Below, piece by piece: positions 21,882 through 32,890 of a DNA stretch of 64,000 nucleotides. Position numbers and translations under genes: made by a program. Origin of the DNA: Aralia elata (lineage: Eukaryota > Streptophyta > Magnoliopsida > Apiales > Araliaceae). Location: NCBI GenBank assembly GCA_034770075.1, contig CM068385.1:45654721-45718720 (forward strand). The letters are read 5' to 3'. Under the pieces are notes generated by a model. It was not told where the DNA came from. It searched no databases and saw only the letters and a program-made list of their open reading frames with translations. Position 1 is the stretch's first letter, and each line of letters begins with the position of its first letter.

Positions 21882-23766
21882 AAAATGGTAATAAGAAATA
21901 CAAAAAGCCTAAAAAAGCTTGATCTTTTAGTTTTCTAGGCTTAATTTTTTAGGTTTTTGAAGCAAGATTTCAGGCTTAGCCTACTCGGGCCGATTCAAGT
22001 TTCAAGCTGGATCAAACCCAGGAACGGACTGATTCAAGTCAGTCTTTTATCTCCTAAAACTTGAGTTGTTCTAAGCCCCCAGATTCAAGCCGGTCTGATT
22101 TAATCAAGTTTTTTTTAGTCCGGTTCAATTTGGTCCTTCGAACTTCGATCTTTTTGTGCACATCTAGAAGAAGGTATTAAAAATACATAGATGATTTTTG
22201 GAAATGTTTCCATATGCACCTGACTGTTTTGATGGGATGTTATATGCCAGCATAAAAGCACCTCTAGTTTGTAAGTTTAGTAACAAGCAAAGCCTTGGGA
22301 TCCACGGAATTTAGCGATGAAAAAGTTAATTTAGATAATGAAAAAGTTTTTTTAATGAAAGTAACAAAATCCAACACGTGACTTGCACGTGATTAAAATT
22401 TTGAAAAGCACAAGTTTCTTGAAATACTTCAAAAAAAATTTAAATCAGTTTCTTGAAATACTTAATTATTGAATTGTTAATTTATGCTTTAAAAAAGCAA
22501 TAAAATATATTATACCAGCTGTGTGGACCACACTTGCTTAGCTAGTTATTCATTTGAAACACATTTAACATAAAATATTTGAGACTCTTAATATTATTTT
22601 ATAAATAATTATGATAATATTATTTATATTAAAATAAGATAGGTTTTGCCTTTTAACTTAAAAAGTTATTTACCATTATGTTATCTATGTATAATTTATG
22701 TTTGCTGAAAGTAAACAACATTGTCAACAAATGCTTGTACCTCAATTGCTAATTTATTTTTATTTTTTTAATGAACCTGTATTATTACTCTACGCATTCT
22801 AAAATTATCAATACATTTTAAAAAGACAACTTTAAAGAGAAAAATAATAATAATTTAATCATGTCCTAAATTTGTTAAAGTTATAGTTGTTGTGGCATGA
22901 TAATACTCAATCTACATAAAATAAGTAATGACATCTCTAATTTAAACAAACTAAAAAAATTATATTTTTAATTTTAGAACAAAAGGAGTAAATTTTAGCT
23001 AAGAGAGTAAATATACATTTAACGACAATTTTACAACTGTTCTACTAACACTGATCACTTTAATTAAGCGACGAGTGTTACTCTGATAATATCATTTTTC
23101 TCTAACAATATCAACCGTCTAATTTCCCCCTCTAAATTTATCTTTATTTTTCCTTTTTTCCAATTTCTATTCCCCGAGCTAGTTTTCGAAATTTTAAACA
23201 ATACCATATAAAAATATCTGCATTGCCTCCAGATTCTGCAAACTCTCACCAAGAGCATAAAAGAAAGAATTCAGAAAATCTGTATACATGAGCATGTGTT
23301 GTAGATTAAAAGATACCCACATCTCACCTCATAAAATAGCTCACTTTTGCTTTTGTGCTTTTAAAGTGGAGCAATTAGATAACACTTTCTTTTTCCTCTC
23401 ACCAAATGAAACGGGATCACTTTTTGTCAGTTAATTAATTAATTACCCCATCAATCATGGAGTGTAAACAGTTTTTAATTGCTGATTAAGCAAGCTCTTA
23501 AGGATAACTTAAACAATAGTTTTATTAATTAATTCTGTTTTTGCACCAAAGGATGTAAAAGACTCGAATCTTTCTCGAGAAAATTTGTAAGAAAGCAGTT
23601 TTAGCTTGGACAAAACATGCCTACTTTACAGTTATTAACGACTAACCTTATACTTTCGCGGATTTAAATTATAATATTATTATTGATTTTTAAAAATAAA
23701 TTTTAGATATTTTTAAAGTCAAAAATAATATAATTTATTAACAATTATGTAACGATAAATTTTATA
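21882..23766. other. AT-rich intergenic DNA, no feature recognised
   Basis: No convincing frame, LTR end or RNA gene. The motif GGTAATAAGAAATA occurs at about 21812 and 21887 as a direct repeat 75 bp apart. The 64-residue frame at 23064-23258 has no family look. This is the least repetitive-looking part of the window. Confidence 0.5.
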
Positions 23767-24230
23767 CTCCTTTCGTTCTAAAACATAGAATTAAGTTTGA
23801 TTTTTTAAAATCAATTTAAGATATTTTTAAAACTAAAATTAGTGTGACTCATTTAACTTCTGAAAGAGCAATAAATCTTGTAATAAGTACAATTACTTAG
23901 ATACTTTAAACTTTAATTTCATAATTTTATTATTTAAAACTATTAAATTTATATTAATTTTAACTTTAAAACGTCAATATTAATCCTATATTTTAGAAGT
24001 ATAATTTTTTAGCAATAAGTAAAATATATTTTATTTTTGAAAAAAATACTTTTTATTCAAAAGACTTGGACATGAATTACATCAATTTCCTAAGTTTTAA
24101 AATATATTTTAACAGTATTTTTTAGATAATTTAATATCTATCATTGTAATGACTAAAATAAAATAAATTTATATTAATTTAAATTTAAATATTTTTTAAA
24201 TTAACTTCAAAAAGTTAATAATCGAGGGAG
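23767..24230. mobile_element. probable mariner/Stowaway-type MITE
   Basis: Begins CTCCTTTCGTTCTAAAACAT after TA and ends TCGAGGGAG, so the ends pair as CTCC(T/C)T(T/C)CG inverted repeats, the familiar plant Stowaway end type. About 464 bp, very AT-rich, non-coding, with internal inverted similarity (TTTTAAA runs). The right flank is CA rather than TA, so the duplication is not perfect. Confidence 0.5.
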
Positions 24231-24532
24231 CATATAAATTAGATGAAAGAATTAGTATAAAGTAGACCGAAAGTTATACCCGTGAATGGTGTTCCAATGA
24301 TTTTGTGAAATCGAGGATGAATGAAGAATTTCATGCTATGAGATTTTATAGGAATCTTAAAGATTGTGAAATGAAGGTACTTATACTAATAAACATTGTT
24401 AATGTCGACGCCGGGTTGGAATCGCTTAACGCGGGGGTTGTAACCCTTTCCAATTTTTGCCTTTTCATTAGATGATTTTTTTGGAAAAGGTCGGCATTAA
24501 TGTCGACGGGGTTTTTAAAGATTGTTTTTATG

Positions 24533-24625
24533 ATGAGCCAATTTAACCAGAGTCGCCAGTTGGTATATTTTGAAATGGATGTACCAACTCATCCGAGTTT
24601 TCGTTTTTATAAATCGCTGGCTCAT
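24533..24625 (-). other. nested hairpin with PBS-like 12-mer, Tat-1 3' LTR
   Basis: Outer arms ATGAGCCA (24533-24540) and TGGCTCAT (24618-24625); inner arms AGTTGGTA (24558-24565) and TACCAACT (24582-24589). Between them, 24548-24559 reads CTGGCGACTCTG on the minus strand, the same 12 bases as the start of the true primer site region. Confidence 0.75.
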
Positions 24626-24688
24626 ATGTGACTCCGAATTAATTGGTCTGCGAATCGAGATTCATAGAGTTCGGGGGCTTGCTTAAGT

Positions 24689-24731
24689 GAGGGGAAGGTG
24701 TTAGGCACCCCTCGACTTCCGTGAAGCACGG
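24689..24731 (-). other. conserved hairpin pair, Tat-1 3' LTR
   Basis: Stem GAGGGG / CCCCTC at 24689-24713, and stem CCGTG / CACGG with a 3-nt loop at 24719-24731. Both occur in all four Tat LTRs of the window. Confidence 0.7.
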
Positions 24732-26089
24732 TTACCGCAATCTTGATGCTCTCCTATCCTTTAATTCATGAAATGTGTGTGTGTGTGTGCGCGTGTGCGT
24801 GTGTGTGTGCCTATGTAAATGTCGTGATGAGTTTGCATAAAAGGATCATTTGGATTATTAGGGAAAATTGTGTTTTTTCTTTGAAAATGCCTTAGGATGT
24901 CCATCGGTTTAAACGAGAAAGCTTTGCGAGAAAGGGTTGATTTTAGTTGGCAAAACTATGAGATTTTCCTTAGGTGTCGTTTTGGCAAAACAAGAGTTTT
25001 AAACCTTCGTAAAAATAGGAATCGAAATCTATACATTGCCTTCATAAAATGATGGGCAACTTCTAGGATATCTTTCACCCTACGCACCAAGATTTAATAA
25101 AACGGTGTTTTATTTTATAAAACCATTTTTTTGTGATATTTGAAAACGACTTTCTTTAGCCTTCCCGTTTAATAGAAATCGACATTCATTAACACCTCCA
25201 AATTTTTAGCTACGTGATGCTAACCTCCTAGTTTGCTTGATTTTAAGGAAAAAACCTTCATCGTTTAATCTTTGAAATCCTTTTTCGTGTCACAAAATCC
25301 AATCAAGCATAAACACGCGTCGGGGATATTCATGGGCATGTAAGCCATCAAAATAACCCCAAACGCCCACAATCACAAGTTTCACTATTTCGGGGCCTTA
25401 AACGCGATTATCGCCTTGGCGTCGTTTTAAGGCCCGACGATTACATATTTACAATAACGGATACATCCACCCGATTACATACATTCAAAAATGTCCATCA
25501 TCGGATTTGGACCACGGGGTCGCATTCCTAGGCTCACATCCGAACTTATTGCACAACCACCAAATGGATATAACGAAAATAATCAACAACGGGATGCCTA
25601 ACACTCTAGGACATCTTACAATGACGATTGAAATACATTACGAATGATACATCACCACAATAGTTAAAATTTGCACCAAACGGATATCATCGGGCTATTA
25701 GGGGGAATTTCATTCCGATGAGACCCTCACTAATAGTCCCTAACCCATGGCATCACAATAATATGTAAGAAAAAAACTACATTTAAGGTAATTTAGATGA
25801 CCAAAAGCTCAACAAAATAGCATAACAAAATGCTAAGAACAAAGGGTTTTTTACCTTGCAATTAATCCCCACAATATGTATGAATTTGTGTATTGAGTAG
25901 AGTAGAAAATATGAGATATAATCTCACAAAATAGGTACAATTTCTTACTATTTCTCACTCTTTTCTCTCTTAATTTTTGCTGTTTTCCTCCTATTTTTCT
26001 TCCTCTCCCCGAACTGCTGCTGCTGCTGAATTCTTCTCTTTTTTTTCTTCCTGTATGCGAACTGGCCTAATATAGCACTGCCAAGGGCA

Positions 26090-26229
26090 GCCGCAGATCT
26101 ATCTGCGGCTGGCCGCAGATAGATCTGCGGCTGGCCCTTGATTCTCCCCCCCAGCCGCGCTCGAGTCCCGTGCGCTTCGAGTCCCGTGCTGCCTCGAGTT
26201 CCGTCCTTGGCCGCGAATTGATCTGCGGC
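26090..26229. other. palindromic GCCGCAGAT block in Tat LTR
   Basis: Two 20-bp palindromes with GCCGCAGAT / ATCTGCGGC arms (26090-26109, 26112-26131), a third diverged one at 26210-26229, and three TCGAGTYCCGTGC-like repeats between. The same block is at 37911-38048 and, in the other Tat element, at 49222-49363 and 58051-58192. Confidence 0.75.
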
Positions 26230-26542
26230 TAACTGTGCTGATTTTCTCGTTTTCCGTGCCTCGTCTCGATTTTCGTGTCGTACCGTTGGTTTCCGCTGAC
26301 GGGTTTGCGCTCGGCAGTCCGGAACCCGTCGGGAAACGTGCCACGTCATCCGGGCAAGCACAGTGATCAGTAACTGACTCTCGACATTCGCTTGTTGTCG
26401 TGTCGGCTTCAATATCATCCCGTCGTGGTGGTTTTGAGGGTTCGTCTTTATGTCCACCCTTTATTCTCGTGTGCCGGGTCAATTGACGATTTTGCCCTCC
26501 TGTCAGGGTTAGTATAGGAAATGCAAAAATCGGGTGTCTACA

Positions 26543-26560
26543 GCTGCCCCTCTTTATCAT
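26543..26560 (-). other. polypurine tract (Tat-1)
   Basis: Minus strand reads TGATAAAGAGGGGCAGC immediately upstream of the 3' LTR start TGTAGACACCC. The same tract is at 57737-57754 in Tat-2. Confidence 0.88.
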
Positions 26561-26650
26561 GTTTATGCAATGATGAATGAAATGAAACAGGATAAAGAAT
26601 AGACACTCGATGCATGAATGACAGTGCACAAGAATGACAATACATATGTG

Positions 26651-27765
26651 ATTTGCTTGGATCTCCGCCCTTCCCAGGGTTGTTGTTGGTTTGGATCTTA
26701 GCCCTTCCCAGGGTTGTGGTTTGTTTGGATCTTAGCCCTTCCCAGGGTGTTAGTTTGGATCTCAGCCCTTCCCAGGGTGTTAGTTTGGATCTCAGCCCTT
26801 CCCAGGGTTTTTGTTTTGGTTGGATGCCTTCCCAGGTTTGCTCACCACTCTGTCGCGGTTTGCTTGGATCTCAGCCCTTCCCAGGGTTTGTTGTTTTTTG
26901 TCTTTTTTCTTTTTGTGGATATCAGCCCTTCCCAGGGTTTGCTCACCATCTTGTTGTGGTTCGCGTGGATCTCAGCCCTTCCCAGGGTTTGCTCACCACT
27001 CTGTCGCGGTTTGCTTGGATGCCTTCCCAGGTTTGCTCACCACTCTGTCGCGGTTTGCTTGGATCTCAGCCCTTCCCAGGGTTTGTTGTTTTTTGTCTTT
27101 TTTCTTTTTGTGGATGTCAGCCCTTCCCAGGGTTGCTCACCATCTTGTTGTGGTTCGCGTGGATCTCAGCCCTTCCCAGGGTTTGCTCACCACTTTGTCG
27201 CGGTTTGCTTGGATGCCTTCCCAGGTTTGCTCACCACTCTGTCGCGGTTTGCTTGGATGCCTTCCCAGGTTTGCTCACCACTCTGTCGCGGTTTGCTTGG
27301 ATCTCAGCCCTTCCCAGGGTTTGCTCACCACTCTGTCGCGGTTTGCTTGGATGCCTTCCCAGGTTTGCTCACCACTCTGTCGCGGTTTGCTTGGATCTCA
27401 GCCCTTCCCAGGGTTTGTTGTTTTTTGTCTTTTTTTTTTTTTTTTTCTTTTTGTGGATATCAGCCCTTCCCAGGGTGGCTCACCATCTTGTTGTGGTTCG
27501 CGTGAATCTCAGCCCTTCCCAGGGTTTGCTCACCACTCTGTCGCGGTTTGCTTGGATGCCTTCCCAGGTTTGCTCACCACTCTGTCGCGGTTTGCTTGGA
27601 TCTCAGCCCTTCCCAGGGTTTGTTGTTTTTTGTCTTTTTTTTTCTTTTTGTGGATATCAGCCCTTCCCAGGGTGGCTCACCATCTTGTTGTGGTTCGCGT
27701 GGATCTCAGCCCTTCCCAGGGTTTGCTCACCACTCTGTCGCGGTTTGCTTGGATGCCTTTGTATT
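26651..27765 (-). repeat. tandem-repeat array in the 3' non-coding region of Tat-1
   Basis: About 20 units of 44-60 bp built on CAGCCCTTCCCAGGG followed by GCTCACCACTCTGTCGCGG or by a T-rich TTTTTGTCTTTTT spacer. The repeat lengths and composition keep all three plus-strand frames open for hundreds of codons, which is a by-product of periodicity, not a gene. The same repeat family is at 55031-55943 in Tat-2. Tandem arrays in this position are known in Ogre/Tat elements and can seed satellite DNA. Confidence 0.92.
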
Positions 27766-28481
27766 GCAGACTAAGGCAATTATAGATGCTCACTCTGAGA
27801 CCGTTAGCCGAGCCATTGCTTATTGGATCGCGTCGACATGATGGGGCAACAAATTGTCGGGAATGCCGATGCCTCAGATCTATCCACCACTTAATCCATC
27901 CTGCTTTGATTAGTTCAGATTGGTAGATCATTTTATTTCCTGCATAGACTATGTCAGTTTCATCGGTTATCAAAAAGAGAAACCTTGTAACAAAATGACC
28001 TATTTATATAGACAAGTATTTAGATTTAGTCGTTTTCCCCTTTTGTCGTATCGTTGCCTTTCATTGGACGCTCATTTTATCCCGCTAACCATGATTTTGA
28101 TATTTCGCCTTCTTTCTCTTCTCAAGTCTTGATGGGGACTTGTCAGATATTGCCGCATATCCTGTCGATTTCATCGGCTAAGTCTTAGATTCGGGCTAAC
28201 TGCTTGGTTGGGTTAGGGTTAGGTTATTTGAGATGAAACTGATCAGGTGGCTGGTTTCGGGAGAGTTTCGAGGGTGTCGGAAGGTTTTCTGGCTGTTGGG
28301 AATCGGTTTTGATAGAAGAAAGGGTTATTTGTAAGGAATGGGACCGTGCCACAATGGCTGCCTACGTACCCCCACAAGTCGGGAGATCAGGTCCTACGTA
28401 GTTCGTTCCTTCAAAGAACGAGGAGAAAATGATGAGAGATATTTTATTTTATTTTATTTATTTATTTATTTATTTTTTTTT
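27766..28481 (-). other. 3' non-coding region of Tat-1
   Basis: Lies between the end of integrase (28482) and the tandem array. Contains an ATTT-rich low-complexity run at 28440-28475. No family resemblance in the short frames (27677-27973, 27920-28132). Confidence 0.7.
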
Positions 28482-29182
28482 TTATGCATAGAACCGCTTC
28501 ACCGAGTCGGAATTGAGGGGTTGTGGAAACACCTCCCCATCCATCTCCTGCAGTATGAGGGCTCCTCCGGACAGCACTTTCTTAATCACAAAAGGCCCCT
28601 CCCAGTTAGGGGCAAACTTCCCTTTGGCTTCGTCTTGACAAGGCATTACTCTCTTTAACACTAGGTCATTTTCTTTGAATTTTTGAGGTCTTATCTTCTT
28701 GTCATATGATCGAGAGATCCTTTGCTGATATAACTGACCGTGCAACACAGCGGCCACCCTCCTTTCATCAATTAGGGCCAATTGGTCGTACCGACTTTGC
28801 ATCCAATCCTCCTCGTTTATCTGAGCATCAATCAAGATTCTGAGGGACGCCATCTCAACCTCAACTGGCAGAACTGCTTCCATTCCGTATACCAGAGCGT
28901 ACGGGGTTGCCCCTGTAGAAGTACGTACCGACGTTCTGTACGCCAGCAAGGTGAGAGGTAGCAGATCCGGCCATCCCCGATGATTAGCGGACATTTTCGC
29001 CATGATCTTCTTGATATTCTTATTTGCAGCTTCCACTGCCCCATTCATCTTAGGACGGTAAATGACAGAATTGAGGTGTTTGATCTTAAACTGGTCGCAT
29101 AATCCCTTCATGAGGATATTGTTTCAAATTCTTGGCATTGTCGGAGACTAAAACCTCAGGTTGCCCGTATCGGCAGATGACA
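28482..29182 (-). pseudogene. Tat-1 integrase, C-terminal half
   Basis: The frame at 28482-29111 (209 residues) starts just before the catalytic Glu of the integrase triad (NGAVEAANKNIKKIM, Glu27), then has AYRTSVRTSTGATPYALVYG and, about residue 165, NWEGPFVIKKVL, the GPF-type C-terminal motif. The second catalytic Asp (SDNAKN) is encoded at about 29130 in a different frame, so a frameshift separates it from the rest. Integrase joins element cDNA to host DNA in the nucleus. All three catalytic residues are present in the DNA; the frameshift may be a sequence error, since single-base insertions mark this element elsewhere. Confidence 0.9.
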
Positions 29183-30220
29183 TTAATTCCTGATGAAACC
29201 GACGATGATCTCCTGAGTTACTTTGGGGAAAGAAGCTGCTTCTACCCATTTAGTGAAGTAATCGATCATGACGAATATAAATCGGTGGCCGTTGCTTGCT
29301 TTGGGCTCTATTGGTCCGATCACATCCATACCCCACATTGAGAATGGCCAAGGGGAGGTCATACAGTGCAGTTCATTGGGAGGCGCATGGATAACATTAC
29401 CGTGCGCCTGGCATTGGTAACACCGCTTGACGTGATCATCACAGTCGGCTTTCAGCGTCAACCAGTAATGCCCCGTTCTCAAGATCTTCTTGGCCAGCAT
29501 CGGCCCACTCATGTGTGGCCCACACACTCCACCATGTATTTCGTCCATAATCTTTTGGGCCTGCATTTCATTTACACATCGTAGCAATCCCAAATTGGCA
29601 TCCCTCTTGTACAGTGAATCTCCGCTCAGATAAAATTTCATTGCCATCTTTTGAATTCTCAATCTCTCCGCTCGGCTGGCTTGGTCGGGAATGGATCTAT
29701 CCCTCAGATATTCCCTTATGTCGTGATACCAAGGCTGCTTCGGCAGAACCCCCTCGTCCGATAGTACTGCCACGTGCTCCTCGTATGCCGGGGCGTTCTG
29801 CACTGCTATCTCAATCTGTGGAACGTTCCTGCTCTTGATTGTGTGGACTAGAGAAGCTAAAGTCGCCAATGCATCGGCGAAATCATTCCGTCCCCGGGGG
29901 ATATGTCGGAAAGCGATATCTTCAAACTCTTGCATCAGTTGGATAACACAACGGTGGTATGGAAGCAACCGGAGCTCTTTAGTGTTGTACATCCCGATCG
30001 CTTGTCTGATTACCAGCTCCGAATCCCCGAACACTGCTAACCTTTTCACCCCCATATCGCGAGCCAAACGAAGTCCCAATATACATCCCTCATACTCAGC
30101 TGTGTTGTTTGAGTTACTGAACTGTAATTTAGTGGCTACGGGGTATTGCTCTCCTGTGATAGAGACCAGGACTGCTCCGGCTCCTGCCCCCTCCGCATTC
30201 ATGGCACCATCAAAATACAA
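29183..30220 (-). CDS. Tat-1 archaeal-type RNase H and integrase N-terminus
   Basis: A clean 345-residue frame, part of the polyprotein, so its first Met is not a real start. Residues 1-125 are the second RNase H: YFDGAMN (Asp4), NTAEYEG (Glu42), FGDSEL (Asp66), DFADALA (Asp116), the four acidic residues of the fold. Residues 180-200 form a linker. Residues 229-270 are the integrase zinc finger (His229, His236, Cys267, Cys270 in CYQCQ), followed by WGMDVIGPI with the first catalytic Asp (299) and YFTKWVEA. The frame then ends by frameshift before the second Asp. An RNase H of this type upstream of integrase is typical of Tat elements. Confidence 0.95.
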   Translation of the reverse strand: MYFDGAMNAEGAGAGAVLVSITGEQYPVATKLQFSNSNNTAEYEGCILGLRLARDMGVKRLAVFGDSELVIRQAIGMYNTKELRLLPYHRCVIQLMQEFEDIAFRHIPRGRNDFADALATLASLVHTIKSRNVPQIEIAVQNAPAYEEHVAVLSDEGVLPKQPWYHDIREYLRDRSIPDQASRAERLRIQKMAMKFYLSGDSLYKRDANLGLLRCVNEMQAQKIMDEIHGGVCGPHMSGPMLAKKILRTGHYWLTLKADCDDHVKRCYQCQAHGNVIHAPPNELHCMTSPWPFSMWGMDVIGPIEPKASNGHRFIFVMIDYFTKWVEAASFPKVTQEIIVGFIRN

Positions 30221-30239
30221 TTTCCAGAACTGCCCCTCG

Positions 30240-30810
30240 TCATCTTTTCCTCCGCGCGCAAAGATCCAGAATACCGTCTTCGCCCGGCAAAGGAGTGTCT
30301 AAAGGCTCCATTCCCCCTGATGGCGCTTCTGCCAATTGATCTGCAATTCCCTGCCCCTTTATGGCTTTATCTGGAGTTACGTATACAATGTCGAACTGCT
30401 GTAAGATTAACTGCCATCTTGAAAGTCGACAGTTCAGCATGGGCCGCTCAAAGATATATTTCAGGGGATCCATCCTTGATATCAGGTACGTGGTGTGCCC
30501 ATGGAGATAAGGCTGTAATCTCATTGCAGCCCAAGCCAAAGCACAACAGGTCCTTTCGATAGGGGTGTAATTCTGTTCACATTGGCTAAAATCTCTTGCT
30601 GAGGTAGTAAATGGCCTGCTCTTTGCCTGATTCAATTCTTCTGCCCCAGCATAACAGACCCATCGCAATGTCATTGACTGATATATACATGAATAGAGGG
30701 AATCTCATCCTTCGGGGGTACCAGCACGGGTGCTTCCGTCAGCTGCTTCTTAATGATCTGAAAGGCTTCCTGGCATTGCTCATTCCCATTCTTGGGAGAC
30801 CATCTTTTCT
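30240..30810 (-). pseudogene. Tat-1 RNase H (first, gypsy-type)
   Basis: Frame 30240-30674 has NYTPIERTCCALAWAAMRL with the catalytic Glu, DPLKYIFERPMLNCRLSRW, and DQLAEAP near its end. The N-terminal strand with MYISVNDIAMG is encoded at about 30690-30660 in another frame. The canonical Asp at the end of the first strand is Asn here (SVND follows with Asp), so catalysis by this domain may be reduced, as in other elements with two RNase H domains. A stretch before the archaeal-type domain carries a short acidic linker. Confidence 0.85.
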
Positions 30811-31680
30811 TAACAGCTTGAAAATTGGCTCGCACAGTGGTTGTCAAATGGGATATGAAGCGGCTGATGAAATTTATTTCTTCCCAGAAATCCTCTTATT
30901 TCCTTTTCAGTGCGGGGTGCCGGCATATCCACAATGGCCTTAATCTTGGCCGGATCCAACTCGATGCCACGATCACTAACCAGGAATCCCAAGAGTTTGC
31001 CCGATTGCACTCCGAAAGCACACTTTGCCGGATTGAGCCTTAAATTGTATTTTCTGAGCCGGTCAAATAGCTTTTGGAGATGGGTCACATGATCAGATTC
31101 TATCTTTGACTTCACGATAATGTCATCCACGTAGACCTCTATCTCCTTGTGCATCATATCGTGGAACAGGGCCATCATAGCTCTTTGATAAGTAGCCCCT
31201 GCATTTGTGAGACCGAAAGCCAACCGTCTATAGCAGAAAGTGCCCCAAGGGGTGATGAAGGCTGTTTTTCCCTCCCGGTCCTCCTCTGCCACCATTATCT
31301 GATGATACCCCGCAAAGCAATCAACGAAAGAGTACATCTCGTATTGGGCTGTGTTTATCCACCAATATGTGTATAAACGGAACTGGGAAATTATCCTTGA
31401 GACTGGCCTTGTTCAGATCTCTATAGTCAACACATACCCTCACCTTTCCTCCAGGCTTAGCCACTGGGACCACATTGGACAACCATTCTGGGTAGGTGGA
31501 CACCATGATGATTCCAGCCCTGAACTGTTTGATGATCTCCTCCTTTACCTTCAAGCTCCATTCTGGTTTTAGCTTTCTTAGTTTTTGCTTGACAGGCCTG
31601 AAACCCTCTTTGATGGGTAGCTGGTGTACCACAATGTCGGTGGATAATCCGATCATGTCCTCATGAGACCAGGCGAACAC
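30810..31680 (-). pseudogene. Tat-1 reverse transcriptase
   Basis: Two frames joined by one shift at about 31330. The first (31321-31680) begins with FAWSHEDMIGL and carries WLSNVVPVAKPGGKVRVCVD and YRDLNKASLKDNFPVP. The second (30810-31337) has FVDCFAGYHQI with the first catalytic Asp, RRLAFGLTNAGATYQRAM, YVDDIIVKSK (residues 69-72 are the YVDD active site), and LLGFLVSDRGIELDPAKIKA. All RT blocks are present. The enzyme copies element RNA into DNA. Only one frameshift in the domain separates it from an intact reading frame. Confidence 0.93.
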
Positions 31681-32110
31681 ATCCTCATACTGGCGTAGTA
31701 AACTTGGGTCATTTCTACCTTCTGGTTAGGGGTCAGGTCTGTCCCGATCTTGAGCTCTTTGGGTTGGTCAGGGGTTCCGATATTTATGGTGACGGTTTGG
31801 TCTAAGTTGGGTTTGGGTTTTATCCTCGACCCACCCTTTGATCTCGTCAGGCGCGTCATCGTAATCTGTCTCGTCCTGCTCAATACCCATTAAATCGAAA
31901 TCCAGCTCGATATCAAAATCATAGTCATCATTCAAATTTGAGGGATCGCTTGTTAAGCAAGGAATACTCAAATTGGTACACCTGACATTGAAACAAAATA
32001 CTGTCATATATATAATTCATCTTTCCACAATGGTCGCTCTTAAAATAACATGACAAACTAACATAGTTATGCAAAATATAAAATAAAGAACCAAAGCTGG
32101 TAGACATTCA
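31681..32110 (-). pseudogene. Tat-1 acidic linker between protease and RT
   Basis: Frame 31768-32007 carries DYDFDIELDFDLMGIEQDE and APDEIKGWVED, strongly acidic; the frame at 31653-31883 continues with IGTPDQPKELKIGTDLTPNQ before RT. The same acidic block is preserved in Tat-2 at about 52500-52610 (FDLMGIEQGE, PDEIKGWVED), so it is under selection or recently shared. In Ogre elements this part of the genome contains an intron; I see no clear splice pair here. Function unknown. Confidence 0.75.
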
Positions 32111-32148
32111 TCCCCCACACTCCGGGGTCTACCACCCGATACCGTGTT

Positions 32149-32890
32149 TTACCCTTGTCTGGATATTATTGGCTCCACCGTCCAGTTATCGGTGGTCAGA
32201 TCAGCCGGGATGCGACATATGACAGGCGGCTGCGCACCAGAGACTTCTTTGACGACTACCGCCACATCGTATCGGTCTTCCCTCATAGCATTGTTATGGA
32301 TAACTAACCCTGCCCAATCGATGACAGGCACACTCTGTTGGGCCCCCGACGTTGTGGTCGTATCCTTCCCCTCTCCAATGTTCATTGATGGTCCAGAGAT
32401 ATAGCATTTGGTTTCGAACTGCTGCATGACCTCCCGCAGGAAAACTCTTCCTTTTTGACTGACTCATCATCCGCAGGAGTTAATTCTTTACCTTCTAATT
32501 CGGACACGGGCTCGTCTGTCCCTTGTTCATTATGGACCTTCGGCATTAGGATTCCGGTCGATCGAAATGGGATTTCCCTTCGCGAGTGGTCCCGCTCTAT
32601 GCCTCCATGATATCCCAACCCTGCCCTGCCTGTCTGGTTGGGGCAGTCGAAATAGGGCGTGGAAAATTCCTTGGCTATCTTTTCCCAACCCCTGCCCAGG
32701 TTGAAACTTCATCTTCATCATTTCTCTAGCAACGAAGGTGAGCTCAGGGGAGGCTTTCGATTTTATGACTGGCGCTCCCAGACCTCTATAGTGGGGAGTG
32801 CTGATTTCGAGTGCTTGAAAACTGGCAGGCGCCGCGGATTCGTCCACATTGATTACTGGCAGACCATTCTTGGACGGGAACGGGTCCCAT
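32149..32890 (-). pseudogene. Tat-1 polyprotein, G-patch-like segment
   Basis: The frame 32530-32847 reads MMKMKFQPGQGLGKDSQGI (about residues 42-61), which fits the G-patch signature (glycine-rich GxGLGK, then QGI). G-patch motifs are known after the protease of some retroviruses and plant elements and bind RNA or helicases. The frame at 32149-32427 continues downstream with IDWAGLVIHNN and VICRIPADLTTDNW. The two frames overlap out of phase around 32400-32530 (frameshift). Confidence 0.7.

Larger units (their letters stand above)
24403..26542 (-). repeat. 3' LTR of Tat-1
   Basis: TGTCGACGCCGG at the left, GTGTCTACA at the right. 2140 bp; the partner is 2186 bp because of many single-base insertions there. 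Contains the nested hairpin with the primer-site copy (24533-24625), the hairpin pair (24689-24731), a GT-rich alternating tract (about 24771-24811) and the palindromic block (26090-26229). Frames such as 25948-26629 run across LTR DNA in several phases and are not genes. Confidence 0.95.

Noticed and set aside
25948..26629. Two overlapping minus-strand frames of 169 and 176 codons
   Set aside because: LTR DNA of Tat-1; the two frames conflict and run past the LTR edge.
26653..27785. Three long overlapping plus-strand frames (263-373 codons) with repeated LDLSPSQG-like peptides
   Set aside because: They lie in the Tat-1 tandem array; the repeat keeps all three frames open. They run opposite to the element and have no family.
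29132..30943. Plus-strand frames up to 155 codons
   Set aside because: Antisense shadows of the Tat-1 pol gene.
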